Below, in pieces: positions 29,501 to 34,175 of a stretch of DNA of 64,000 nucleotides (positions within the stretch are counted from its first letter, which is position 1; each line of letters starts with the position of its first letter). Location of the stretch: positions 6,000,001 through 6,064,000 of the forward strand of contig NC_004463.1 of the NCBI RefSeq assembly GCF_000011365.1, written 5' to 3'. This DNA comes from Bradyrhizobium diazoefficiens USDA 110 (GTDB lineage: Bacteria; Pseudomonadota; Alphaproteobacteria; Rhizobiales; Xanthobacteraceae). The translations under genes and the position numbers were made by a program. The notes under the pieces are model-generated. The model made no database searches, was not told the origin of the DNA, and was given only the letters and a program-made list of their open reading frames with translations.

Positions 29501-30232
29501 GGTCCCGCCGCTGCCGAAACCGGCGCTCGACGACGCGATCTCCGAAACGGCGCTTTGGGCCCATCCGATCAGTCCGACGGCGGAGAAGACTGCGGGCAGA
29601 CCAGCACTGGGCTGATCGTTCGCGCCGTTCAGAATCTGTACATCGACGGTTTCATCGTGGATGACGATCGTATCCGAGAGCGTAAAGCCTGCGCTCGGCG
29701 GAGTCGTTGCAGGCAGTCCGGCGAAAGTCTCGGGATTGAGGGCGAAATTGCCGAGCTGTTCCTGCCCGAGCAGGTCCAACGGATTGCCGGCGTTTAGGGT
29801 ATCGACCGCAGCATTGGAGAAGTTGGCGCCGCTTCCCTGGGCGTTGCCGTTGCCATCACCGGCTGCAGGCAGCACGGACTGGTCTGTGGTGATGGGGAAG
29901 AGGCTCGCGAATTCCTGCACGTTGACGTCGCGTCCGGGCGCCAGTTCGATGGACAGCAGGTGCTGATCGTCGTGTCGGGAATCGAAGACCGGATCGACCG
30001 TGATTGTCGATTTGTTGTCGAACAGAATGATCAGCTTCTCGCCGACATGGACGAGCGTAATCTTTTCGTTGGCTATCGCCGAGAAATCGAGCTTGACCTT
30101 CTGGTCATATCCGAGATGTACGACCACCGCCTGATCTGTTAGCGGCTTTGCCAGCGTGAAAGTTCGAACTGGAGTTGTGTTGGTAGGAATAGCCGTGCCG
30201 GTAGCCTGCGCTACCTGAAATTGTGCGTTCAT
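17600..30232 (-). CDS. Giant repetitive type I-secreted adhesin (LapA/BapA-like, 4210 aa)
   Basis: The start at ATG 30232 has AGGGG 7 nt upstream; an ATG 33 nt further upstream (30265) lacks an RBS. Residues 1-120 form a soluble N-terminal domain ending in SVLPAAGDGNGN, so a PAAG dialanine lies at 122-125. Next (about 190-2000) come DUF5801/T1SS-143-like domains, each closed by a DDGP motif (seven such borders), and a VCBS-like segment. Then two 202-aa repeats (2082-2485), nine 107-aa repeats (2486-3448), one divergent copy and further Ig-like domains follow. The C-terminus has one RTX-like stretch (GGAGNDILVYH, GGSGFDILRI, near 4025-4055) and the non-cleaved secretion end. There is no classical signal peptide, as expected for type I cargo. 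Export by the convergent neighbouring cluster and release by its LapG-like protease are inferred from context. A CtrA-like site lies upstream. Confidence 0.92.
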   Translation of the reverse strand: MNAQFQVAQATGTAIPTNTTPVRTFTLAKPLTDQAVVVHLGYDQKVKLDFSAIANEKITLVHVGEKLIILFDNKSTITVDPVFDSRHDDQHLLSIELAPGRDVNVQEFASLFPITTDQSVLPAAGDGNGNAQGSGANFSNAAVDTLNAGNPLDLLGQEQLGNFALNPETFAGLPATTPPSAGFTLSDTIVIHDETVDVQILNGANDQPSAGLPAVFSAVGLIGWAQSAVSEIASSSAGFGSGGTGTIAYALTTSTGAAFAGVDSGLQATVTGNEIFLFTEGNLVVGREGAGGVADPNGAVAFQLYLDPASLKLDVAQYEAIKHGTASAPDTSEGAQLGHVVFVQQTVTDGSGNTATALSTGSLGVSFLDDGPTILVTVADGSEGPTRLATLSLDESIASDRGANGFPDGTFDDVSGNTSPDPTGTHPIGTMKTDVGNVESPGDLPALFNVVKDGGTDTEKTTDYAYSFTLNAAGFSEESKGGIATTLKVTDPNHTYSDDTIYLFKVSDTEIVGHVGDDPNGPVAIRITLDNAGSLSGGQLVVDQYMAIDHGADLNNFDSTQFLNLVGEGASLGITLTATITDGDNDTATSSATIEIAGPQQSSIGFQDDGPSIDVTVHQPVEGSAHLATLSLDESIGGDRGANGLPDGTVDDVSGNTGPDPTGTNPIGELKTVAGEGELKGDLEALFDVTKIAGTDGEKSTDYAYSFALSGAKEAENGGFATTLKVTDPNHTYSDDTIYLFKVSDTEIVGHVGDDPNGPVAIRITLDNAGSLSGGQLVVDQYMAIDHGADLNNFDSTQFLNLVGEGASLGITLTATITDGDTDTATSSATIEIVGTEDSSISFQDDGPAVSVSANSAFQVVHDETLLLQSPPFGDDNDILFTPVFNGVSNPGHDPQVLFGLPIGYAQSNVAALTIDNVDFGTDGAAKTGAQLFSLTLTDAQGQSTTGPIDSNLATTEGKEIFLFLENGLIVGRYDGGDPGNDVTSTNDPAAFAIAIDPVNGKVSVVQYVSLHHNSADIGGDIDEAVSLAGALGQVKATVMVTDGDGDHASASANIGGGIQFEDDGPLVAATLSRNFGVTADETPGNQANDVTGPLQIFAGVQNPGVDPDEPGTPLAYATSSGAALSILPYFGVDGPDPAAAITYSLELKSSNFGVTLTDGTAISLSLDSAGRVIGTVGTDNVHPELSGTTAFAVAIDPLSGKVSVVEYLSLHHSDSSNPNDQVSLAAGSISAVVTIKDGDGDTASASADISSKIHFNDDGPALTIGTGVTTPELVALALNLDETIGHDGSPPDQYNLDEGESGGGVPNGTADDTGNATVTFTTDATSTAQIGELMTGAGLLAPLFTNAVIDYGADGPALVNPVTSALSLVLTGAPEAGGIKTNLVATALADSLLEGTSQEHRTVWLTIEGGQIVGRVGHDTLSTADDFVVLRISLNSTDPATAQLVVDQFLPIDHDASEPAGAQLPENPSLFDESISLLTAIAGQSVGVKLTVTVTDGDGDHVTKSATATVIDHSNSIVSIDDSGPTISASQDCVDTPLSYVGIKAGNVDERGLDGPSDQDVLMSGVGQGNSPNANTINTTGSDIGVGNQSIEGHEVHGGNDLAAEILRLDFVNNVTFPANTFAYNGHYEVDAASFTIHQIQGNPSNTATVFVQVFNANDNNDFTDDGNPLPITLNDVTVTGDASYTKIPVYDGNTLVGVVIVGLNEGATVTVDTSNDFNRLVISNYDNVAFSSTPNGAPTLPVDPNDSQELNVGHPFSVSGISSVVCAPATLSVTHDESAGFAPQSGPNPENDVDPATAPSVLTAAIAGAQIGTVLGYAESTGAANTLFTTPDFGTDGPGPAGGVSYQLTNSTGGGFTGQDSGLNTTVGNHDIFLFTDSANPNIVWGVDSNNLQTGEKVFALYVDTDGHLWVAQFAAIAHNVDGSTPAAYDDEVSITNGLVYISATATDGDGDTAHAVSPAGLHINFQDDGPHAFAEAPQDVLEGSAPVTGQLGFDPGADGATVTEINGVNLSFGVDGYSQAIALAHGSLQVTADGAYKFVAQPDDVYKTGGPANFTYTVTDGDGDTSASTVSFVVTDDSDPTKVTLNDVTVNEGVGTATISASVDHAPQGSNLVLTLSNGATITILNGQTTGTSTPFAVQGDDPYVDHETYPVSVTGATGGNYELLDTTDTSTVTVNDTITTNFVTLDNVVVFENQTFVYTAHMDYASLTSFTVTLNNGVNITFAPGQFTAMSAPQAAQGEDVYVDGQVIPVSIAGTSGGNFEAVNTTTYGNATVTFKDTIDPTKVTLNDVTVNEGVGTATISASVDHAPQGSNLVLTLSNGATITILNGQTTGTSTPFAVQGDDPYVDHETYPVSVTGATGGNYELLDTTDTATVTVNDTITTNFVTLDNVVVFENQTFVYTAHMDYASLTPFTVTLNNGVNITFAPGQFTATSDPQPAQGEDVYVDGQVIPVSIASTSGGNFEAVNTTTYGNATVTTKDTIDPVTATLSATPSTSEDGGSITYTVTLTSGLSPFTPTSNLDFTLANGEHVIVQAGQASGSTTIAVNEDDVYIDTHPVTNSIVSHTGGSEYESLVTNPATVTTTITDDSDPVTATLTATPSTSEDGGSITYTVTLTSGLSPFTPTGNLDFTLANGEHVIVQAGQASGSTTIAVNEDDVYIDTHPVTNSIVSHTGGSEYESLVTNPATVTTTITDDSDPVTATLTATPSTSEDGGSITYTVTLTSGLSPLTPTSNLDFTLANGEHVIVQAGQASGSTTIPVNEDDVYIDTHPVTNSIVSHTGGSEYESLVTNPATVTTTITDDSDPVTATLTATPSTSEDGGSITYTVTLTSGLSPFTPTGNLDFTLANGEHVIVQAGQASGSTTIAVNEDDVYIDTHPVTNSIVSHTGGSEYESLVTNPATVTTTITDDSDPVTATLTATPSTSEDGGSITYTVTLTSGLSPFTPTGNLDFTLANGEHVIVQAGQASGSTTIAVNEDDVYIDTHPVTNSIVSHTGGSEYESLVTNPATVTTTITDDSDPVTATLTATPSTSEDGGSITYTVTLTSGLSPFTPTGNLDFTLANGEHVIVQAGQASGSTTIPVNEDDVYIDTHPVTNSIVSHTGGSEYESLVTNPATVTTTITDDSDPVTATLTATPSTSEDGGSITYTVTLTSGLSPFTPTGNLDFTLANGEHVIVQAGQASGSTTIAVNEDDVYIDTHPVTNSIVSHTGGSEYESLVTNPATVTTTITDDSDPVTATLTATPSTSEDGGSITYTVTLTSGLSPFTPTSNLDFTLANGEHVIVQAGQASGSTTIAVNEDDVYIDTHPVTNSIVSHTGGSEYESLVTNPATVTTTITDDSDPVTATLTATPSTSEDGGSITYTVTLTSGLSPFTPTSNLDFTLANGEHVIVQAGQASGSTTIAVNEDDVYIDTHPVTNSIVSHTGGSEYESLVTNPATVTTTITDDQDPVTATLTTSTAGISEFGGSVTYTVTLTSGLTPFTPKTDLVLTLANGEHVTIFAGQPSGSVTTNYTDAQITNQASIADSITGVFSGGGEYEQLLTTGTTSVPVVYAPTVAVGNNVALPEDTQEVFQFTATPVSAGSHVTQVVVSGLTGWSVDTSTATVNGATVTATFNSGSGVLTFNISGAAAGTVETVSVAMTPPLNTDVDASITMTATAAQGAISATSAGTAGTIYVDAVADMPTVVAGQTHMIFVTDSPSDSNTAFSNGETGALQIKATFGDVHDGSESHTLDIHLQSGFTAGLLASGTIAGTYNGVATTFSYTYTSATGDIHIAVPQDTGLNPNANQTATIDLSFAVTAPATGTLPSTLNFTATATATETTLHGGGVGASNADLTTDNVAAFTDTTGIPAARLLSGTIVTNSNQTAQDMILTFVDQEHPLDAFSQLVITNAQGQQGNVTSDAGFNISGADHFLVSLDAPFDTSKIGVTNFTLNGTHIDEASGHPQIGISGGSVSAGFTAVMTTNNAAGVTGTDSHDSHTNNDSISDPSANTNTYNMTYVDGKSATASGSNDADLLNAAGSPGNVENGGAGNDILVYHPSTTIDGGSGFDILRIDDGAIYNSSLEISGASANGLSAGNAHTVGGVHLYGIDLSGANLTNLESILITDDPLASSLYGTELNGLSIAKVTAITEATNSTSATAHSLFVVGSAGDDVQLATGAGGWTESANTFTSTGGQVFHQWIPTGSTVATATASLFIDNDLQVNHAAQA
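19889..22777 (-). repeat. Nine tandem 321-bp (107-aa) coding repeats in the adhesin
   Basis: The array spans exactly 2889 nt = 9 x 321. Units begin DPVTATLTATPSTSEDGG and end TTTITDDS. They are nearly identical in DNA, with protein changes mainly at unit residues 33 (F/L), 37 (G/S) and 63 (A/P). A tenth, clearly divergent copy follows towards the C-terminus. Marker substitutions recur at 963-bp spacing, showing block duplication of three units. Units resemble Calx-beta/Ig-like adhesin domains with acidic, Ca-binding-like loops (NEDDVYID, TDDSD). Confidence 0.95.
22778..23989 (-). repeat. Two tandem 606-bp (202-aa) coding repeats in the adhesin
   Basis: The repeat pair is exactly 1212 nt and abuts the nine-unit array. 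Each unit begins DPTKVTLNDVTVNEGVG and contains two sub-domains, the second starting near ITTNFVTLDNVVVFENQTF. The copies differ at only a few residues. Each half is distantly similar to the 107-aa units, so the whole region probably grew from one ancestral domain. Confidence 0.92.
27734..28791 (-). repeat. Pair of near-identical ~347-bp segments, 711 bp apart, in the adhesin
   Basis: Bases 27734-28080 and 28445-28791 are almost identical, while the roughly 365 bp between them are much less conserved. They encode the core of two consecutive DUF5801-like domains (TLKVTDPNHTYSDDTIYLFK through TATITDGD). The patchy identity looks like gene conversion or a recent partial duplication rather than a simple whole-domain duplication. 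Confidence 0.85.
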
Positions 30233-30302
30233 TATCTGCCCCTGCCAAAACTCTATGCAGTTCAAATCAAGTCTTTAGAAAGCAATCCGAAAAATTTCGC
30301 TA

Positions 30303-30318
30303 TTAAGCTATTGTTAAC
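30303..30318. promoter_or_regulatory. CtrA-type binding motif TTAA-N7-TTAAC upstream of the adhesin
   Basis: TTAAGCTATTGTTAAC is an exact match to the alphaproteobacterial CtrA consensus TTAA-N7-TTAAC. It lies 71 nt upstream of the adhesin ATG (minus strand) and about 155 nt upstream of the divergent gene at 30473. A further TTAAC half-site is at 30347-30351. CtrA is the cell-cycle master regulator in this class and controls polar and surface functions. Regulation of the adhesin by CtrA is inference from the motif and its location. Confidence 0.55.
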
Positions 30319-30472
30319 CGAGGCGGGGGTCAACGAAATCAACTAGTTAACGAGGGGTTTTTGGTGCGCCGTGGTAAATTGGCTAATCGGGACACCGGGC
30401 GCCGAAAAGGCATTTAGATTGAGCATCTTGCAGCGAACTGACCGGGAAAACCCGGTAAGCGGGAGAGCACCA

Positions 30473-30892
30473 ATGAGGGTATTATTGTCCGCAGGCATCG
30501 CAATGTTGTCTGGGTTCGTCGCACCAGCCTTGGCCGAGGACGCATTGTCTCCCGTCGAGCGAACGGTCAAATCCGCCCCCAATAAGGACACGCGGGTCGG
30601 CGTCTTCATCAACGTACTACCCGATTGCACGTCGGGTCCCCTGCCGACGATCCGCCTGGTCAATGCGCCCGCATCCGGGAAGGTGACGGTCAAGTCGGCG
30701 AAGGTGAAAGCCACCAACTACAAGTCATGCCTCGCGCTGGAAGTGCCCGCCTATGTCGCGTTCTACAGGTCGCAGCCCGACTTCATCGGCGACGACGTTC
30801 TGACCATCGAGGTCAAATATGCCGGCGGTCGGACGGAAATTCAGAAGATCACGATCAACGTTGCCGGCCCCGGAGCGCAGCAGAAGATCTAG
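30473..30892 (+). CDS. Secreted hypothetical protein with Ig-like core (139 aa)
   Basis: ATG 30473 is preceded by GGGAGAG and opens a signal peptide (MRVLLSAGIAMLSGFVAPALA, cleaved before EDALSP). The mature part is all-beta: VGVFINVLPDCTSGPLPTIR, then KVTVKSAKVKATNYKSC and FYRSQPDFIGDDVLTIEV, which is the strand pattern of a small Ig/cadherin-like domain. Two cysteines could form a disulfide. Function is not known. It is divergent from the giant adhesin with a shared 240-nt promoter region containing the CtrA-like site, so an accessory role in adhesion or envelope structure is plausible but unproven. Confidence 0.75.
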   Translation: MRVLLSAGIAMLSGFVAPALAEDALSPVERTVKSAPNKDTRVGVFINVLPDCTSGPLPTIRLVNAPASGKVTVKSAKVKATNYKSCLALEVPAYVAFYRSQPDFIGDDVLTIEVKYAGGRTEIQKITINVAGPGAQQKI

Positions 30893-31014
30893 GCGCGCGA
30901 CCGCTTCACGATGCTGATCAAGCCGCCGGCCGTATTGCCATTCATTGCGGTTTGACGCTGTTAGGGATTTTTGCTCTGTTAGCCGGTGATTTTAAGAATC
31001 CATTGGGGGCAACG

Positions 31015-31395
31015 ATGCGCAATTTGATGGCCAAGAGTCTCACTGCAGCCATTCTCATCGGAGGCGGCTTGGCCGCCAATCCCGGCGCAGCCACCGCCGC
31101 CGATATGGCCCTGCGGGCTTCACCGAGCGCGATCGGCAGCTGCTCGGAACTCGTCTTCACCTGCGAGAACGGCAGGCAATACCCCCTGTGCCCGATCGCG
31201 GTGTCCATTACCGGTGAGGTTGTGACCGCATCGCTGCATACGAGCCACTCCGGCGGCGTGCATGTGCGCCTGGTCCCGATGGGAGTCGGATACCGCTATG
31301 CCGGTCCCGGCGTCTGGGTCGACGGCTTCCGCGGCAATGCCTTGCTCAATTTCGGCAAGCACAGCCAGATCGCCTGCACGATCGAGAACTACTGA
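31015..31395 (+). CDS. Secreted hypothetical protein (126 aa)
   Basis: GGGGG lies a few nt before ATG 31015. The product has a signal peptide (SLTAAILIGGGLAANPGAATA) and a mature beta-rich part with four cysteines (SCSELVFTCENG, PLCPIAV, IACTIENY), suggesting one or two disulfides. It also has Gly/Tyr-containing turns (MGVGYRYAGPGVWVDGFRG). I do not recognise a named family. It follows the 30473-30892 gene by about 120 nt on the same strand, so the two may be co-transcribed as envelope proteins next to the adhesin. Confidence 0.7.
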   Translation: MRNLMAKSLTAAILIGGGLAANPGAATAADMALRASPSAIGSCSELVFTCENGRQYPLCPIAVSITGEVVTASLHTSHSGGVHVRLVPMGVGYRYAGPGVWVDGFRGNALLNFGKHSQIACTIENY

Positions 31396-31409
31396 TCGAT
31401 AGGACCGAG

Positions 31410-31430
31410 CGGCGCCTCCGCAAGGCGCCG
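31410..31430. terminator. Hairpin between convergent small genes
   Basis: An 8-bp perfect stem (CGGCGCCT / AGGCGCCG) with a 5-nt loop lies in the 52-nt gap between the stops of the 31015 and 31448 genes. No T-run follows on either side, so terminator activity is only suggested by position. Confidence 0.4.
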
Positions 31431-31447
31431 TGCACCGGCCCCGCCCG

Positions 31448-31702
31448 TTAGCCCTTCGCGCGAACGGCCACCGCCCGCGCTCGCGGGTACATGTAAGCCT
31501 TGGGACGGACGTAGACCGGACAATAGTTGTCCCACTGGTATTGCTGCCAATTCCATTTCCAGCAGCCAGCCGCGATCTCGGGATCGGGATACCAGTTCAG
31601 CCGATACGGTTCATCACCGAAGGGGTACGGCCCCTGAGCGCTGACGGGCGATGCGTACAAGCAGACGGCGGTTGCGATCGCAACAAAACATGACTTGTAC
31701 AT
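31448..31702 (-). CDS. Small secreted protein rich in Trp/Tyr (84 aa)
   Basis: GGAG lies about 9 nt before ATG 31702, and the product opens with a signal peptide (MYKSCFVAIATAVCLYASPVSA, cut before QGPYPFG). The mature part is short and rich in Trp, Tyr and Pro (LNWYPDPEIAAGCWKWNWQQ, then YVRPKAYMYPRARAVAV), with a basic end. The frame runs to 31807 upstream, but that part lacks an RBS. The layout is similar to short periplasmic proteins common in rhizobia. Function is unknown. Confidence 0.65.
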   Translation of the reverse strand: MYKSCFVAIATAVCLYASPVSAQGPYPFGDEPYRLNWYPDPEIAAGCWKWNWQQYQWDNYCPVYVRPKAYMYPRARAVAVRAKG

Positions 31703-31940
31703 GACTTTCTCCGAATATGTCGGCATAGTGTCAAACCGACGGGTCGGGATCAAGCTCGGAAACTTCGGTCGTCCCGGCATTCCCCTCCTCGGCAAGCGGC
31801 CAGACACGATATCACGAGGCCATTCGCCTGGTGCGTGGGCCTCTTTTGGAAGTTGTTGACCGGACGCGTCGATCGCGAGCGCGTTCAGGGCATTGCATTC
31901 GAAGTGATTTGCCCACTCGCCTTACACACAAGCATTGTTC

Positions 31941-32255
31941 ATGAAACAATCTATTTCCCTCAATGCCAAGCTTCGGTGGCCGGACGTCAAGGACCACTAC
32001 GTCGTCCTCTATGAGGGGCATGTGATCGGCAACGTACATCGGTCCGGAGACAGCTGGTCCTGGTCGATAAGCGTTCCCATGGGCTTGCCTGATTGGTCGG
32101 TCGGAAACGCTGCCAGTCTGCACGACGGCATCAAGGCACTCGGCAACGCCTGGGCCGCCATATTGAAGTCGACAAGCGCCGAGCGCCTGCAGCGGGCCTG
32201 GGATCTCGAACGCGCTGCGGAGACACGAAACACCGGTTTCGAATCCAACATCTAG
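31941..32255 (+). CDS. Small hypothetical protein (104 aa)
   Basis: The start is taken at ATG 31941; a TTG two codons upstream is possible. The product has a mixed alpha/beta pattern: LRWPDVKDHYVVLYEGHVIG and RSGDSWSWSISVPMGLPDW look like a beta sheet, and SLHDGIKALGNAWAAI is a helix. This resembles the rhizobial type in which 'vlydg..iGri......w.W.i' is followed by 'g.a.s.deAk.a...aw'. No signal peptide is seen. No function is assigned. It stands alone on the plus strand between two unrelated small genes. Confidence 0.6.
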   Translation: MKQSISLNAKLRWPDVKDHYVVLYEGHVIGNVHRSGDSWSWSISVPMGLPDWSVGNAASLHDGIKALGNAWAAILKSTSAERLQRAWDLERAAETRNTGFESNI

Positions 32256-32343
32256 TATCAAGACGCCGCGAGCGTTTTGGGTTCTACAGGTGAACAAGGC
32301 GAACCTGCCCAACCACAGCGTTTATTCGCGGCCAGACGTCCTG

Positions 32344-32349
32344 TATAAT
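32344..32349 (+). promoter_or_regulatory. Candidate -10 element TATAAT for the 40-aa gene
   Basis: A consensus TATAAT lies 21 nt before the start codon at 32370, with a weak TTTATT at the -35 position 17 nt upstream. Transcription would then start only a few nt before the GAGGAGGG ribosome-binding site, giving a very short leader. Confidence 0.4.
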
Positions 32350-32369
32350 ACTCGCGAGGAGGGATCGCG

Positions 32370-32492
32370 ATGAAGGCTTTCATCCTTGCCTGTGTTGCGA
32401 CGATCGTAATCGCGGCGGCTGGAGTTGCCGTTCTCGACAGCATACAGCAACCCGTCGCAGAGGCCTTTGCGACGACAGGCGTGCGTCTCTAA
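32370..32492 (+). CDS. Very small single-span membrane or secreted protein (40 aa)
   Basis: The ORF begins at ATG 32370 behind a strong GAGGAGGG and ends at TAA 32492. The product is MKAFILACVATIVIAAAGVA followed by VLDSIQQPVAEAFATTGVRL: one hydrophobic N-terminal helix and a short polar tail ending in VRL. The combination of consensus -10 box, strong RBS and coherent signal-anchor makes it a real gene despite its size. I associate similar 40-residue proteins with Bradyrhizobium relatives, from memory only. Function is unknown. It converges on fdhC, with a gap of 17 nt. Confidence 0.65.
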   Translation: MKAFILACVATIVIAAAGVAVLDSIQQPVAEAFATTGVRL

Positions 32493-32509
32493 GCAATGCT
32501 CCGTCAGCT

Positions 32510-33523
32510 CTATTCGGCTGCCGACGCAGCATGGCGAGGCCGCGGCTGAGAATCGTTCGGTCCGCTCCGTGCCAACTCCTGGTCGAGCCACAGGCTATGA
32601 TGCTCGCGCGCCCAGTTGACATCCACCTCACCTGATCCCATCGCCTCGAAAGCCCCCTCCATCCCGATTGTGCCGATGTAGATGTGAGCGAGCATCGCGG
32701 CGATAAACAGCACGGCCACGACGGAGTGAACGATCTGGGCAATCTGCATGCCCTCGATTCCCGACACGTAGAATGGGAACATGAGCTGATACCCGGTCGC
32801 GGCGACGAGACCACCGCCGATCACAACAATCCAGTAGATCCCCTTTTGCCCCGCGTTGAAGCGGCGAGCCGGCGGATGATCGTGACCGATCAGGCCGCCG
32901 CCGCGCTTGATCCACTCCAGATCCACCTTGTTGGGGATATTGCCGCCGATCCACATCAGAAAGATCAGCACGACACCAATCGTGAAGGGAAAGCTCAGGT
33001 AGTTGTGCGCGAATTTCGCCCATTGCGACCAATCGGAGAAGGCGTCAAATCCGATCAGCGGAAGCAGCAGCGGCCGCCCGAACGTGATGTTCAGCCCCGA
33101 GATCGCCAGGATAACGAAGCAGGTCGCGGTCATCCAGTGCACGAAGCGCTCAAAGGTGTTGAACCGTACGATGGTGCGGCCGGATCGTCCGCTTTCGAGG
33201 CGGATCATGCCGCGTGTCAAATAGAAGATCACCAGCACCGCCAGCATGCCGAGCACAGCAACGCCGCCGATCCACCGCAGCACAACGTTGCGGAATTCAC
33301 GCCACTCGCGGCCAGCAGGTTGTATCAGCACGCTGGAGCGCTGGTCGGGGATGCTGACGCGTCCCTGGATCCGATCCATCTCCTGGAGCAACTGGCGCTC
33401 ATTGACCGAGCTCGCCGTCGGATTGATCTGCTGGGCCAGCGACGGTGCCGGAGCTGCCATGATCAACAGAAGCAACGCCCACGCGCCGATGGTTGGTCGA
33501 ATGAACCTTGCAAATGAGGACAT
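32510..33523 (-). CDS. fdhC: Formate dehydrogenase gamma subunit (cytochrome b556)
   Basis: A 337-residue integral membrane protein. An N-terminal segment (SFARFIRPTIGAWALLLLIM, cut near SLAQQ) and a periplasmic stretch of about 60 residues precede the cytochrome b core with four spans (NVVLRWIGGVAVLGMLAVLV, FVHWMTATCFVILAISGLNI, FPFTIGVVLIFLMWIGG, AQIVHSVVAVLFIAAMLAHI). His residues in RFVHWMT, AHNYLS, VHSVVA and LAHIYIG are candidate haem ligands. It passes electrons from the FeS subunit to quinone. It is the last gene of the minus-strand fdh operon, 43 nt after fdhB. The long N-terminal extension is typical of the FDH3-type gamma subunit rather than E. coli FdnI. Confidence 0.92.
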   Translation of the reverse strand: MSSFARFIRPTIGAWALLLLIMAAPAPSLAQQINPTASSVNERQLLQEMDRIQGRVSIPDQRSSVLIQPAGREWREFRNVVLRWIGGVAVLGMLAVLVIFYLTRGMIRLESGRSGRTIVRFNTFERFVHWMTATCFVILAISGLNITFGRPLLLPLIGFDAFSDWSQWAKFAHNYLSFPFTIGVVLIFLMWIGGNIPNKVDLEWIKRGGGLIGHDHPPARRFNAGQKGIYWIVVIGGGLVAATGYQLMFPFYVSGIEGMQIAQIVHSVVAVLFIAAMLAHIYIGTIGMEGAFEAMGSGEVDVNWAREHHSLWLDQELARSGPNDSQPRPRHAASAAE

Positions 33524-33566
33524 GGACTTCTCCTCGGCATCTGTGCCGCGTCGCCCGCGGCCTGCT

Positions 33567-34163
33567 TCAGGACTCGATCGTCTCGCGATAGGCGGTCTTC
33601 CAGCCCCACGCTCCTGAGCCGTAGCCGCGCTTCAGCACGCGCTCCTTATAGATCTGGGCGATGATCTCGCCGTCGCCGGCGAGCAGCGACTTGGTCGAGC
33701 ACATCTCGGCACACAGCGGCAGCTTGCCCTCGGCCAGGCGGTTCGCACCGTATTTCTCGTATTCCTCCTTGCTGCCATCGGCCTCGGGTCCGCCGGCGCA
33801 ATAGGTACATTTGTCCATTTTTCCGCGCGAGCCGAAATTGCCGACCTTCGGATATTGCGGCGCGCCAAACGGACAGGCGTAGAAGCAGTAGCCGCAGCCG
33901 ATGCAGAGATCCTTGGAGTGCAGGACCACGCCATCGGCGGTGGTATAGAAACAGTTCACCGGGCACACTGCCGCGCACGGCGCATCCGTGCAGTGCATGC
34001 AAGCCATCGAGACCGATCGTTCGCCCGGCTTGCCATCGGCGATGGTGACGACCCTGCGGCGGTTGATGCCCCAGGGGACCTCGTGCTCGTTCTTGCAGGC
34101 CGTGACGCAGGCGTTGCACTCGATGCAACGGTCGGCGTCGCAGAGAAACTTCATACGTGCCAT
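33567..34163 (-). CDS. fdhB: Formate dehydrogenase beta subunit (four [4Fe-4S] ferredoxin)
   Basis: The 198-residue protein carries the Cys pattern of a DMSO-reductase-family FeS subunit: CIECNACVTACKNEH, CMHCTDAPCAAVCPVNC, CIGCGYCFYACPFGAP and CTYCAGG...LCAEMCSTKSL. That is enough for four [4Fe-4S] clusters. It relays electrons from FdhA to the cytochrome b subunit. No signal peptide is present, so it probably crosses the membrane with FdhA by Tat. It lies 12 nt after the fdhA stop and 43 nt before fdhC. The length is shorter than FdnH and lacks a C-terminal membrane helix, again matching FDH3-type enzymes. Confidence 0.94.
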   Translation of the reverse strand: MARMKFLCDADRCIECNACVTACKNEHEVPWGINRRRVVTIADGKPGERSVSMACMHCTDAPCAAVCPVNCFYTTADGVVLHSKDLCIGCGYCFYACPFGAPQYPKVGNFGSRGKMDKCTYCAGGPEADGSKEEYEKYGANRLAEGKLPLCAEMCSTKSLLAGDGEIIAQIYKERVLKRGYGSGAWGWKTAYRETIES

Positions 34164-34175
34164 CGTCGTTGCTCC

